This document shows positions 7,547-15,811 of a DNA stretch of 64,000 nucleotides, piece after piece (within the stretch, counting starts at the first letter, position 1; every line of letters starts with the position of its first letter). Origin of the DNA: Mariniflexile sp044335535 (GTDB taxonomy: Bacteria > Bacteroidota > Bacteroidia > Flavobacteriales > Flavobacteriaceae). Under the pieces are notes generated by a model, which was given only the letters and a program-made list of their open reading frames with translations, was not told the origin of the DNA and made no database searches. Where the stretch lies: positions 248,001 to 312,000 of the forward strand of contig NZ_JBIQVZ010000001.1 of assembly GCF_044335535.1 (NCBI RefSeq). Direction: 5' to 3'. The position numbers and the translations under genes are program-made.

Positions 7547-9343
7547 TTAGTTATTGTGGGCAGTTATTTCTGCAAATGCTGCTCGATTATTCAAGTCTAT
7601 AACATTCATTTCTAGTTCGTTAATTAGATGTGTACTAACTCTATTGGTCAGTTGATTTCTAGCGTCTGTAACTCCATTATTATAATTTTTTGCTTCAATT
7701 ATATGAGCAAAGGGATTGCAAATATTGACGCTTGGACAAATAACTAAACCGTCAAATTCCGCACTTTCTTGATTTTTATTTTCATTAAATAATTTTAAAC
7801 CTCCTACAAAGGCTATGGTTAAACCAGAATAATTTAAATGTTCAATAAAATCCCTAACTTTTTCTACCTCAAATATTTCGTCATTATCTAAATATGGTCG
7901 AGAAGATTCTATATAATCATTAATTTGCCTAACCATTCTAACTCGTCCATTACAGATTAGGATAGCACTTGTTCCTCTGTTTTTATTTCCAAAAATAAAT
8001 CGTTTACTCCAACCAAAAATTGACTTACAAATAAAAGAAAGAAGTAATTCATCATTATCTCCATCTGAATTGAAATACCTCTTTTTTGGCATTGTTGATT
8101 TTAAGGCTACAGCCTCTAAACTTATTTTTAAGGCAGTTTTTAGACTTTGAATATTATCCGAAGTTTTTATGCCAAAAGCAACTTTAACCAAATTTTTTCT
8201 TGAATTCAAAAGTAGACCAACTCTGACTCTTGAAACACCTAATCTGTTCCGAGTTTTAATTTCCCATTTAACTTCATCTTTTATTGAATCAGGTAGATTC
8301 TCTCTGTCCCTGAAGCCTATTCGAAATTCTTGAATTAATTTTCTTTCTCTATGCCAATCTAATTCTTTAATTTCTTGATATTCGTAGTTTATATTACAGC
8401 TTGGACAAACAATATTATAAATGTCAGTAATACCAGAAATACTTGAGCCTATGCCTTTTAATTCTTCCAATTTTTCTTCTGAAGCTCGAGCGGTATTTAT
8501 ACATGAGTCAGACGACATATAAACAGAGTTTTGAAGAACTTGTTCTAGATTATATAATGCTACTCGATAAGTTGTATTTTTTATAAATAAAGATTCGATT
8601 AGACTATCAAAGTTTAAAAGGATAGAAGATAAATCGAGATTGAAAGGTACTGGTGCATATAGCGAATCGAGTGTAACAAACGCAATTTGACGTATACTAT
8701 CATACAATTTACTCAATTGTATTATTTGGATGTCACTTCTATCACTCGATAAATAAGTCCTTAACAGGCTAGAAGCGAAATTTACTTTGTCTAACCCAGT
8801 TCTTTTATATCTCTGAAGTTGAAAAAGTGCAACTATAATACTAAATTTATAATAATCATAATTATCTACAATTTGCTTGAAAGTTTCCCTGTCGAGTGGG
8901 TCAAGTCCTTTTCTGAAATTATTATAAGCATTTTGATTTTCTTTTAGAAATGTTAGCCAAGCACGAGAAGTTGAAAATGTGCCTTCTAAATATCCCATAT
9001 TAGTAAGCAAAACTAGACATTGTAATAATTCGCCAGTACTAGGGTGATTAGGTAATTCATTAATTTTTCCGCAAAAAGTTCTTTCACCTGATAAACCTAA
9101 ATCTCCTCGTTTATGTTGACACAGTTCAGATATCAATGAAAGTTTCAAAAAAACATACTCGTAGCGATTATGATGTGCACCTTGAAAAACATCTCGTAAT
9201 CTTCCAAGTTGATTAATTCTTCTTAATCGATTTATATGCCCATAATTATCAAGAAACTCATAAAGGTTTTGAGTGTAGTCAAATAAATTTGCAGTTAGAT
9301 TCCCAATTCCAGGAACATTGTATGTTACTTTTCTTGATGCCAA
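7547..9343 (-). CDS. Unknown protein: degenerate HD-like N-terminus, nuclease-like C-terminus
   Basis: 598 residues, no family I can name with certainty. Residues 37-66 (RLRRINQLGRLRDVF, then GAHHNRYEY) resemble the first motif of SAMHD1/dGTPase-type HD domains, where RIKQLG and GATHTRFEH stand. The place of the metal-binding HD pair is LLTNMGYLEGTFS (residues 112-124), so the key His-Asp is gone. A single CxxC (CPSC, 313-316) follows. Near the end, EFDGLVI (529-535) and HIIEAKNY (547-554) fit the D...ExK core of PD-(D/E)XK nucleases. The only possible start is TTG 9343: an in-frame stop lies five codons upstream and no ATG follows for over 110 codons. The setting in an accessory island suggests a defence or mobile-element role, which is inference. 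Confidence 0.6.
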   Translation of the reverse strand: MASRKVTYNVPGIGNLTANLFDYTQNLYEFLDNYGHINRLRRINQLGRLRDVFQGAHHNRYEYVFLKLSLISELCQHKRGDLGLSGERTFCGKINELPNHPSTGELLQCLVLLTNMGYLEGTFSTSRAWLTFLKENQNAYNNFRKGLDPLDRETFKQIVDNYDYYKFSIIVALFQLQRYKRTGLDKVNFASSLLRTYLSSDRSDIQIIQLSKLYDSIRQIAFVTLDSLYAPVPFNLDLSSILLNFDSLIESLFIKNTTYRVALYNLEQVLQNSVYMSSDSCINTARASEEKLEELKGIGSSISGITDIYNIVCPSCNINYEYQEIKELDWHRERKLIQEFRIGFRDRENLPDSIKDEVKWEIKTRNRLGVSRVRVGLLLNSRKNLVKVAFGIKTSDNIQSLKTALKISLEAVALKSTMPKKRYFNSDGDNDELLLSFICKSIFGWSKRFIFGNKNRGTSAILICNGRVRMVRQINDYIESSRPYLDNDEIFEVEKVRDFIEHLNYSGLTIAFVGGLKLFNENKNQESAEFDGLVICPSVNICNPFAHIIEAKNYNNGVTDARNQLTNRVSTHLINELEMNVIDLNNRAAFAEITAHNN

Positions 9344-9708
9344 ATAGTTTCTGTTTTAATTCTGACTAACGTTTTTTTTAATTGTTGAAATTCAATATAT
9401 TATAAGTTTAATTTTTATTCTTCTCATTTGCTTTGTCATTCACCTTCGCGTTAGCTCAAGAAGTCAATGCTTCGGAATATGGAGGATTGCCCACAACGTG
9501 TATATGGCTTGTGGCGTTGGTTTGACAACTGCCATTTTTGGTTAATAATTTATTTTGTTTTTGCCGAAATTTTTCCAAAAGAGCATAGAACTAGCAATGA
9601 ACTATAGGACACGGTGTTGTGTTGTGTTGTCGTCTTTTATTTTGTCCGATTTTGCTTTTTTAGTCCGTTTATTATTCTTATCTCTGCAATGTAAAAAATA
9701 TTTTTGTT
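9344..9708. other. Gene-free stretch with island border motifs
   Basis: No ORF is supported here. It holds CCCACAACGTGTATATGGC, CGCGTTAGCTC and GAACTAGCAATGAAC followed by CGGTGTTG. The last two-part motif recurs at 7482-7508 (GAACTAGCAATTAAT, CGGTGTTG), and CGGTGTTGTGCTTAG occurs at 10570-10584. These shared borders look like junctions between inserted gene units. Confidence 0.4.
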
Positions 9709-10059
9709 ATGGAAGGAAATAAAATTCCAATTGAAAGTCCGCAAGGTTGTTTATATCCTTATCCACCAACTTATTATTATAATTATCCTTTTGATGAATC
9801 CTTTACACACGATAACTGTGTTTGTGTAGCTGTTACAAGGTTTGAAAATACTTATACTGGATTTGCTTTAATTGGGTTTAAAGTTGAGTTTCAAAAATTA
9901 GTCACAGATGATACTTACAGAGATAAACTTTATATTAATGGTTTTGAAGCTATTGGTTTAGCTCTTATAAAAACAACGGAAGAAAAAAGTGAAGCGATTA
10001 TAAATGACATAAAATGTAATTCTAATTTTTATGTTGAAAATGCTTTGGATTTAATTTAA
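9709..10059 (+). CDS. Hypothetical protein, 116 residues
   Basis: ATG start and no signal peptide. The N-terminus is rich in Pro and Tyr (YPYPPTYYYNYPF), with a CVCVAV cysteine pair, followed by an alpha/beta-looking stretch. I do not recognise the family. It is the only plus-strand gene of the island and runs head-on into the next gene, with a 4-bp overlap of the ends (10056-10059). Confidence 0.5.
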   Translation: MEGNKIPIESPQGCLYPYPPTYYYNYPFDESFTHDNCVCVAVTRFENTYTGFALIGFKVEFQKLVTDDTYRDKLYINGFEAIGLALIKTTEEKSEAIINDIKCNSNFYVENALDLI

Positions 10060-10280
10060 TCTTCTTTATCTCTATGCGCTATATGTTCAATAATATATTG
10101 TGATGATTCTTTAAATGTTCCTTTCAACGATTCCATTATTACTTCAATTTCTTCAAGGTAAAGTCTATTAAGCAGTATCATAATTTTTGTTATAATCGGC
10201 ACACATTTAGCTCTCTGTTCTCTGTTCAGTTTTGCGAATTTTGAATTCCTGTGTTTTTCCATATATTCTTCTTGGGTCAT
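10056..10280 (-). CDS. Hypothetical protein, 74 residues
   Basis: Highly charged and predicted to be helical (MTQEEYMEKHRNSKFAKLNREQR..), with a hydrophobic centre IITKIMILLNRLYLEEIEVI. No known family is recognised. It starts at ATG 10280 and has the first copy of the 80-bp island repeat 41 bp upstream. Its 3' end overlaps the convergent gene by 4 bp, so the pair could influence each other by antisense transcription. Confidence 0.45.
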   Translation of the reverse strand: MTQEEYMEKHRNSKFAKLNREQRAKCVPIITKIMILLNRLYLEEIEVIMESLKGTFKESSQYIIEHIAHRDKED

Positions 10281-10320
10281 TCCTAAATCGTTGTTTTAGA
10301 AACGTGTGGTGAAATGCACC

Positions 10321-10399
10321 ACAACAATCATACAACCACAACAAATAGCAATACAATTGTAGTTATATTGTTTTATGTATGCAATATATTACTTTTTTA
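10321..10399 (-). repeat. 80-bp island repeat, copy A
   Basis: Shares ACAACAATCATACAACCAC, GCAATACAATTGTAG and TATGCAATATATTACTTTTT with the copies at 11089-11176 and 15551-15635. An inner imperfect palindrome CAATA...TATTG is kept in all three. It lies upstream of the minus-strand gene at 10280, as the other copies do for their genes. Confidence 0.75.
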
Positions 10400-10583
10400 C
10401 CTATGGATATACAAAGGTCTCTGCTTTTTGCTTAAAAAGCCATCATAGGTCATGTTTTACTGAGCTATAATCGCCTTTAACTTAGATTGCAATAACTTCC
10501 ATAAAAAACAAACGTCAAAAAAGCGCATTTTCATCTTGCTTTTGTGAAATTATGAGCTTGTGAAATGGTTACCGGTGTTGTGC
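10400..10583. other. Spacer without a supported gene
   Basis: AT-rich. No ORF of note. It ends in ACCGGTGTTGTGCTTAG directly at the stop codon of the next gene. The complement, TTAAGCACAACA, occurs at 11084-11095 on the other side of that gene, so the gene is bracketed by inverted copies of a 12-bp sequence. Confidence 0.4.
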
Positions 10584-11069
10584 TTAGCTAAAATTGGTCG
10601 ACTTCAATTTAATTATAAAGAAAATAAATAATGAAATTACAATCAATATTTGTGAAACACCAAAGCCGATATAAAACCACCCATAGAACGAATAAAAATC
10701 AGTCATATCCATTTCCAAATTCGAAATATATTTTTCACTAAAGAATCCTGATAGTTTGTTAGTTAGCGGTGAAAGTGCGAAAGAAATAATCCCAAGTCCA
10801 ATAGCCCATTTCTTTGGAAATTTGGTCAGATAAATTCCCTGATTGTTTGATTTTGTCGAGATATTATAAAGGAGGTACATGGTTGTTAACACATACAACA
10901 CAAACGTAATAATTGGAACCCATACCATCATTAAGGTAAAAGACATGCCCATTAAGACAAATGAAAAATAGATTAAGTGTATAATGAAGTATAAAATAGC
11001 GTCAACCGCAGAAATGAAAATAAATCCATAAATAATCCAAAGTATTAGAAGTACATTCTGTTTTGTCAT
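10584..11069 (-). CDS. Integral membrane protein of unknown function
   Basis: 161 residues with about four or five hydrophobic helices: roughly 6-26, 28-47, 48-68, 88-104 and 132-156. No catalytic or binding motif is visible and no family is recognised. It is bracketed by inverted copies of TGTTGTGCTTA and has repeat copy B 20 bp upstream, so it looks like a self-contained inserted unit. An immunity or accessory membrane role would be a guess. Confidence 0.55.
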   Translation of the reverse strand: MTKQNVLLILWIIYGFIFISAVDAILYFIIHLIYFSFVLMGMSFTLMMVWVPIITFVLYVLTTMYLLYNISTKSNNQGIYLTKFPKKWAIGLGIISFALSPLTNKLSGFFSEKYISNLEMDMTDFYSFYGWFYIGFGVSQILIVISLFIFFIIKLKSTNFS

Positions 11070-11088
11070 TCAGTTTCATTAATTAAGC

Positions 11089-11176
11089 ACAACAATCATA
11101 TTACCACAATAAAAGCAATACAATTGTAGTTATATTGTTTATGTATGCAATATATTACTTTTTTAATGAGGTATTA
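11089..11176 (-). repeat. 80-bp island repeat, copy B
   Basis: Begins ACAACAATCATATTACCAC and continues past the core into ATGAGGTATTAAA, where copy C reads TTAAGGTATTAAA. The shared part is therefore at least 88 bp in B and C. It lies directly upstream of the membrane protein gene. Confidence 0.75.
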
Positions 11177-11256
11177 AAAATAGAATACAACTTTGAAGAA
11201 CTGAACTAAGGCTTTTCATAGGAGTTCTTTGTTGTGCAATCGTACTTTTTGAAATT

Positions 11257-12558
11257 TTAGAATGTATTTAAATTGTCATGAATTCTTTCTTTTAAATCAT
11301 TTCTCAATTGTGCTTGTTCAGCATAATTGTTCCATGATTTTATTGTAGAGTTAATTTCATCAATAATTTTCTCTCCTTTTTTAATGTTATTATCCTTAGC
11401 TATTGTCATTAAATCATCTTTATTAATGCCCAGCCTCTTTCCATTAACACTTAATGTTTGTTTGTTTACCCAATGATTGCTAGGGTCGAAAGAGAAACAT
11501 ACATCATAGGCTGGTGCTAATCTCCATTTTTCATTCTTTTTTAATATGAAAGAAAAATTCTTTGTATGATCATCATAATTGGTAGCTAATACATTAAATA
11601 CCATTCTTCGAAACATTTGTTCAGCTTCAGGGTAGGCCAATTGCAGTAATCGCATTGTTTGAAACACTTGTTCGTAACTGTAGCCATACATGTCATTAAA
11701 GTCATAATGCTGTAAACCACATAATGATTGTATATGGTGCTTGATGTTTTCCTCCCTATCAAAACGTTTGGTCATAAAATGAGCCCTTCCACTTTCTTCT
11801 AATAATTGACATTCACTTATTTCAATTCCACTGTCAATTGCCATTAGGTAATATGCATATTCTACTCGACCCCAACCAGAACTTTCACCAAACTGTTCTC
11901 CACTAACACCATCAAGTTTTAGTAACCAATGTTCAAAACCTTTAGGGACATTACCCTGCCCAGACCTTATTTGTTTGGTTTTTGGATTATATCCAATTAC
12001 AGCTTTTGGACGCGCTCCACCAGCAGAAGTTCCTACTTTTAATATTTCCATCATTGCTTTCTCCTCATTTTCATTAAGGTTAGTCAAGAATTCTTCACGT
12101 TCATTTAAAATTTTGCTTGCAACTTCAACCAAGCTATTTAGTTCTAGTGAGAAGGTTTTTATTTCGGTTTTTATTTGTGCTGGTTCAAACTCTATTGCTC
12201 CCATTCCTCTTGTGCCAATGAAGCATAATTTTTCGACAGGATTCATGCTGTTTTCTGATCTGCCTTGTTGAGATAACCATGTGTTAATCAGTTTATTTCC
12301 ATACTTATCAGGTAAGGCATCAGACAACAGTCCTGGTAACCCTTTGAAAGTATCTTCAGTTTCATTACGTCCCTTTCTTATTTCTGGAAAACTATAAATT
12401 CTAGAGCCTTGAGCAATTGGCATTTTAATTGGTGATAAATCCCAGCCTTTTTCAATAAATTTCGAGTCATATTGGAAATAACCTAATCGTTGTGATTCAT
12501 CCCAGCGAATAGCTCCAGCGAATTCTCCCCATATTCTTACTTCAGCTACATCTACCAT
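11257..12558 (-). CDS. hipA: HipA-type serine/threonine kinase toxin
   Basis: 433 residues, normal HipA length. The N-terminal subdomain contains GLPGLLSDALPDKYGNKL (73-90). The P-loop-like ATP region is GTSAGGARPK (176-185). The catalytic loop NYDDHTKNFSF (327-337) gives Asp, His, Lys and Asn, and LAPAYDV (347-353) supplies the metal-binding Asp. HipA kinases phosphorylate targets such as aminoacyl-tRNA synthetases and arrest growth when free of HipB. The start ATG 12558 overlaps the end of hipB by 7 bp, so the two are translated together. All key residues are present, so it should be active. Confidence 0.92.
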   Translation of the reverse strand: MVDVAEVRIWGEFAGAIRWDESQRLGYFQYDSKFIEKGWDLSPIKMPIAQGSRIYSFPEIRKGRNETEDTFKGLPGLLSDALPDKYGNKLINTWLSQQGRSENSMNPVEKLCFIGTRGMGAIEFEPAQIKTEIKTFSLELNSLVEVASKILNEREEFLTNLNENEEKAMMEILKVGTSAGGARPKAVIGYNPKTKQIRSGQGNVPKGFEHWLLKLDGVSGEQFGESSGWGRVEYAYYLMAIDSGIEISECQLLEESGRAHFMTKRFDREENIKHHIQSLCGLQHYDFNDMYGYSYEQVFQTMRLLQLAYPEAEQMFRRMVFNVLATNYDDHTKNFSFILKKNEKWRLAPAYDVCFSFDPSNHWVNKQTLSVNGKRLGINKDDLMTIAKDNNIKKGEKIIDEINSTIKSWNNYAEQAQLRNDLKERIHDNLNTF

Positions 12559-12905
12559 CCTAAATCTTCTTTTTTACTATCATCAATTTTCTTTGGTGAA
12601 GCATGCTTTCTTTTCTTTTTCTTAAGTTTTGCATATTCGATTGGACTTATTTGATCTTGAACCTTGAATACATCCATGATGTATAGTAAATCAAGAACTC
12701 TTAATACTTGAATAAAGCTGTCAATCCTTACTTTTTCTCCTCTTTCTAGCAAGCTTAACGTAGAACGACTAATTCCTGCTCTAGCTGCTACTTGGTCTTG
12801 GGATTTGTTTTGATTTAAACGATGTGATTGAATAAATTTCCCAATAGTCTCCATTAAAGACTTATCTGATATTGCTTTCCATTCCGTGTATGACTTGTCA
12901 TTCAT
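12552..12905 (-). CDS. hipB: HipB-like XRE-family antitoxin and repressor
   Basis: 117 residues. A helix-turn-helix of the XRE family lies at about 37-56 (QDQVAARAGISRSTLSLLER). The Lys-rich C-terminal tail (KLKKKKRKHASPKK) is longer than in E. coli HipB and may bind DNA or the toxin. It comes first in the operon, overlaps hipA, and is preceded by inverted repeats that look like operators, one of which covers its own start codon. It should bind and neutralise HipA and repress the operon. Confidence 0.9.
   Translation of the reverse strand: MNDKSYTEWKAISDKSLMETIGKFIQSHRLNQNKSQDQVAARAGISRSTLSLLERGEKVRIDSFIQVLRVLDLLYIMDVFKVQDQISPIEYAKLKKKKRKHASPKKIDDSKKEDLGW
12890..12905. promoter_or_regulatory. 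Probable HipB operator at the hipB start codon
   Basis: ATGACTTGTCATTCAT contains the palindrome ATGAC-TT-GTCAT and includes the reversed ATG of hipB. On the minus strand it reads ATGAATGACAAGTCAT, nearly the same as the site at 13021-13040. A repressor bound here would also cover the ribosome start. Confidence 0.55.
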
Positions 12906-13020
12906 AATAAACTTATTTTAACTGTTCTGAATGCTATCTAATACAAATATATGCAATATATTTCGAAAACATAATACTTATGAATGATAAATAATTCAAA
13001 ATAACTTAAAAATAGAATAA

Positions 13021-13040
13021 ATGAATGATAAGTCATTCAT
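13021..13040. promoter_or_regulatory. Probable HipB operator, perfect 8-4-8 palindrome
   Basis: ATGAATGA-TAAG-TCATTCAT, 116 bp upstream of hipB. A half site ATGAATGATAA lies between the two operators at 12980-12990, so the region holds three related sites, in keeping with cooperative binding by HipB dimers. Confidence 0.6.
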
Positions 13041-13164
13041 AATAGTTAAGCGGTAATTTGACTATAGTTTTAAGTCAAGTACTTTAATGGGCTTTAGTTT
13101 TTTAGTATTTTTTTAAAATGGTTTGCTGATATTTTAGAAAATTTAGAGCTACTTAAATTAATGT

Positions 13165-14184
13165 TTAATCCACATCATCAATATAGTTTACATTAAAATA
13201 CCCATCAACAACAGTTCTACCCTCTATTTCAGAATTTTCAATATAAAAAGTTCCTTCAATGGTGTTTTTTTCGGGATCGTGACTTATTATATGAATAAAT
13301 GAATCATTAGATTGGTTAGGATTATTTGTTAACAAACCCTCAGGAATATTAATTCTATTCACAAAATTTACTCCCAAAGATTGAAAGCTACCATTTGGCT
13401 GATATAAATAATTATTTCCAGATTTCACATTTGAAAGGATTGATATTTGCATTCTTCCAAAGTTTCCGTCATATCCGTGAATCACAATTTTATCTATACC
13501 TGAAGCTTCTGACCTACGAGAGTTAGGAGACCCTGGGTCGTCAGACATAAAACGAAAACCATTAACTCTAGCTGAAATTAAATTTCTGTCAGGGTTTAGT
13601 TCTTCGTTTTTATCAATATATGGCAGTGTAAAAATTCCGTTTTCTATTTCAATACTTTTTGATTCCCCAGTGGAAACATCTAACCACCTAAATAAAGTGC
13701 CATTAAAAGTTCCTGATACAATTTTATTTTCTCTATCCAAATCTGTAATATTGATTTCACCTACCTGATTACTAGCTAAAACATTGCACCCGTATACACC
13801 TAAATAATATTCTGAAGATGCAGAGTTACTCATATTTGTGTCATTGGAATTAAAATAAAACAGATTAGTTTCTAGATCGTCTTGTAGAGTTCCTATTTTA
13901 TATATTCCTTCATGGATTGGCTCTTCAATAAAGGTTTCTCCTATAATTAATTCTAAAGAAGTATTCAGATTAGTGTCCCAACCGTTTATAACTAATCTCT
14001 TATTATCCCATAGAGTTGCATCGACAAAAGAAAATATTTCACTTGAGGGATTTCCATAATCTACTACCTGTCCATTTATAATGGCTTTAAAAATTTTTTG
14101 TTGGGTGTTTTTGCTTTCATTTGTTGTACAACTAATAAAATTTACTAGTACTACTAATAAAGCTATATTTAATATTCTTTTCAT
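13165..14184 (-). CDS. Flavobacterial lipoprotein, 339 residues
   Basis: Signal peptide with lipobox VNFISC (Cys19), then a Thr/Asn/Ser/Lys linker. Two similar beta-rich halves follow, about 32-200 and 205-335, each ending in a strand pattern GTFNGTLFRW or GTFYIENSEI..GYFNVNY. This resembles the DUF6252-type lipoproteins that are frequent in Flavobacteriaceae; the family name is from memory. It should sit in the outer membrane. No catalytic residues stand out. It stands upstream of hipB on the same strand, but a 259-bp gap with operators separates them. Confidence 0.65.
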   Translation of the reverse strand: MKRILNIALLVVLVNFISCTTNESKNTQQKIFKAIINGQVVDYGNPSSEIFSFVDATLWDNKRLVINGWDTNLNTSLELIIGETFIEEPIHEGIYKIGTLQDDLETNLFYFNSNDTNMSNSASSEYYLGVYGCNVLASNQVGEINITDLDRENKIVSGTFNGTLFRWLDVSTGESKSIEIENGIFTLPYIDKNEELNPDRNLISARVNGFRFMSDDPGSPNSRRSEASGIDKIVIHGYDGNFGRMQISILSNVKSGNNYLYQPNGSFQSLGVNFVNRINIPEGLLTNNPNQSNDSFIHIISHDPEKNTIEGTFYIENSEIEGRTVVDGYFNVNYIDDVD

Positions 14185-14281
14185 ATAGTTTGTTTAAATT
14201 CTAATTGTATATTATTTTAATATAGTAACGGTTTGTGGATAGTCACATGTGCAAGCAACTAATTTGCTAAAATAGTTTTTC

Positions 14282-14713
14282 TTATCTAGCTAATGGTAAA
14301 CGAGTCCATTTTTCATTCACCCATTTTTCATTATCAAAACTCCAAGCCATCATTAGCGTTGTTTCATCTATTAATTTATATTTAATGGTACAATCTTTTC
14401 CATTTAAATTGGAGTTCATTTCATGCATGATAATATGTTCGACCAAGATACTATCAGATTTGATTTTGTAAGTGCCATATTGTCCAATTACTGTTTCATT
14501 AGGCCAAGTCACAAAAGTATAATAGGAACCATCAGCATTAATTACTTTGTAATTTCCATTTAATCTATCCATAGTATTGCCATTAGTGAGAGCTATTCCT
14601 GTTTGTCTCCAAATTCCAACAATAGACTTTAAAGCGGGAATATGAGTTTGTTCTCTCTGTGCATTTGTAAGTAATGAAAAAGTCAGAAATAATAAGATAA
14701 GAATATTTTTCAT
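14282..14713 (-). CDS. Secreted lipocalin-like protein (DUF4488 type)
   Basis: 143 residues, with a signal peptide ending near TNAQ (residues 16-19). The mature part has SIVGIWRQTG at its start, YKVINADGSYYTFV, and a C-terminal WSFDNEKWVNEKWTRL. This order of GxW at the start and a W-rich final strand fits small lipocalin-like DUF4488 proteins of Bacteroidota. The ligand is unknown. It lies between two other envelope protein genes of the island. Confidence 0.6.
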   Translation of the reverse strand: MKNILILLFLTFSLLTNAQREQTHIPALKSIVGIWRQTGIALTNGNTMDRLNGNYKVINADGSYYTFVTWPNETVIGQYGTYKIKSDSILVEHIIMHEMNSNLNGKDCTIKYKLIDETTLMMAWSFDNEKWVNEKWTRLPLAR

Positions 14714-14903
14714 AATGTAGATGGCTTTATTAGATTTTAGTTAATGATTTCAGCTTGTTGCTAACCTGTTTGTCAATGGTTGCGTTGCTTAAAAATTCGC
14801 TAGGATTTTCCGGTATTAAAATCAGAAGCAATAAACTATACATTCTAGTTATTGAACGCTAGTTATTCTAGTTATTACCTACAATTTTTTTTAAGAATTA
14901 AAT
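14714..14903. other. Spacer with border motif GAACGCTAGTTATT
   Basis: No gene. It contains GTTGCTAACC, GGTTGCGTTG and GAACGCTAGTTATT (about 14855-14868). The last is close to GAACGCTTAGTTATT at 7540-7554, at the end of the HD-like gene, and is another sign of shared junctions in the island. Confidence 0.3.
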
Positions 14904-15479
14904 CTAGAATAGATACCCTAATCCAAGTTGAAATCCATAAAATTTAGATGAACTTAAATAATTTTCTTTATCAAAGACATTTGAAAGTCCTTGATTATAT
15001 CTAACATTTGAAAAAAATCCGTTAGTAAGTTTATACGAAATACCAATTGCACCACTGAATTCAAAATTATTTAAAAGATTACTTTCATAATCGGAAATCT
15101 TATCATTAACGAGAAAATTAAAAGAAGGTCCGATTTCAACCGAAAAGTTTGGTAGTAAGTAAACCTTACTTAAAATAGGTACTTGTAAGTAGTCCAAAGA
15201 GTATTCTTCAGATTTTGGTCCACTGCCAAGCATTATAACTTTTGCATTTGTTCCTTGATTAGCATATAAAACTTCAGGTTGAATAGAAAACTTACTACTT
15301 ATGGAAATTTCGGCTAAAATCCCTAGGTAGTACCCAGTTCTTGTATTGTTCTCTGCAAAATAGTCAGAGGTTAAATTAGTAAAGTTAAAACCCCCTTTAA
15401 TTCCATAATGAAAGTTTTTTTGTGCGTTAATATGTGTTGAAAATAAAACAATAAAAACAAAAAAGATTAAATTTTTCAT
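14904..15479 (-). CDS. Outer membrane beta-barrel protein, PorT-like family
   Basis: 191 residues. A signal peptide ends at INAQ, the mature chain opens FHYGIKGGFNFTNL and it ends in a barrel-closing aromatic strand FYGFQLGLGYLF. Alternating hydrophobic strands such as QPEVLYANQGT and VEIGPSFNFLV indicate an eight-stranded small barrel of the 'outer membrane beta-barrel domain 2' type found across Bacteroidota. Function beyond an outer-membrane location is not readable. Repeat copy C lies 72 bp upstream. Confidence 0.75.
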   Translation of the reverse strand: MKNLIFFVFIVLFSTHINAQKNFHYGIKGGFNFTNLTSDYFAENNTRTGYYLGILAEISISSKFSIQPEVLYANQGTNAKVIMLGSGPKSEEYSLDYLQVPILSKVYLLPNFSVEIGPSFNFLVNDKISDYESNLLNNFEFSGAIGISYKLTNGFFSNVRYNQGLSNVFDKENYLSSSKFYGFQLGLGYLF

Positions 15480-15550
15480 AAGTCAAGTTAATTAGTATAA
15501 GTATATGTGTAAGATGAATTTCTAATCAAAAGGTTGCGTTCAAATCGTGG

Positions 15551-15635
15551 TAACAATCATACAACCACAACAAATAGCAATAATTGTTATATTGTTTATG
15601 TATGCAATATATTACTTTTTAATTAAGGTATTAAA
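15551..15635 (-). repeat. 80-bp island repeat, copy C
   Basis: Matches copy A from ACAACCACAACAAATAGCAA and copy B through GGTATTAAA. It lacks about 5 bp in the centre (CAATAATTGTTATATTG), yet the outer CAATA...TATTG pairing is preserved. It is the right-most element of the accessory island. Confidence 0.75.
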
Positions 15636-15753
15636 TAAAAAACGACGCCTTATTGTAAAATGTGGTTTCTTAGATATGCTTACTTTTTCTTTTATATTGT
15701 TACGAAATCACAGTCTTCTCAGATCTGGTTAGAAAAAAATTGTTTTACTTTAT

Positions 15754-15789
15754 AAAAAGGCCCAGATAATTCAATTACCTGGGCTTTTA
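15754..15789 (-). terminator. Rho-independent terminator of ppdK
   Basis: Read on the minus strand: AAAAGCCCAGGTAATT, a 2-base loop, then AATTATCTGGGCCTTTTT. A strong stem with a T run, 23 bp after the ppdK stop. Confidence 0.75.
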
Positions 15790-15811
15790 AATTGTGAAAA
15801 AATCATTAATA

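Noticed and set aside
9699..9706. TATTTTTG as a promoter for the gene at 9709
   Set aside because: It lies only 2 bp before the start codon, so transcription would begin inside the gene.
7440..15640. A true integron cassette array
   Set aside because: Some borders recall attC sites (GTTAG and AACGTG motifs), but no integrase is present, spacing is irregular and I could not fold a convincing attC. Kept only as a finding about junction motifs.
15547..15732. Open frame of 61 codons on the plus strand
   Set aside because: It is made largely of repeat copy C, which is not coding in its other two copies, and runs against all neighbours.
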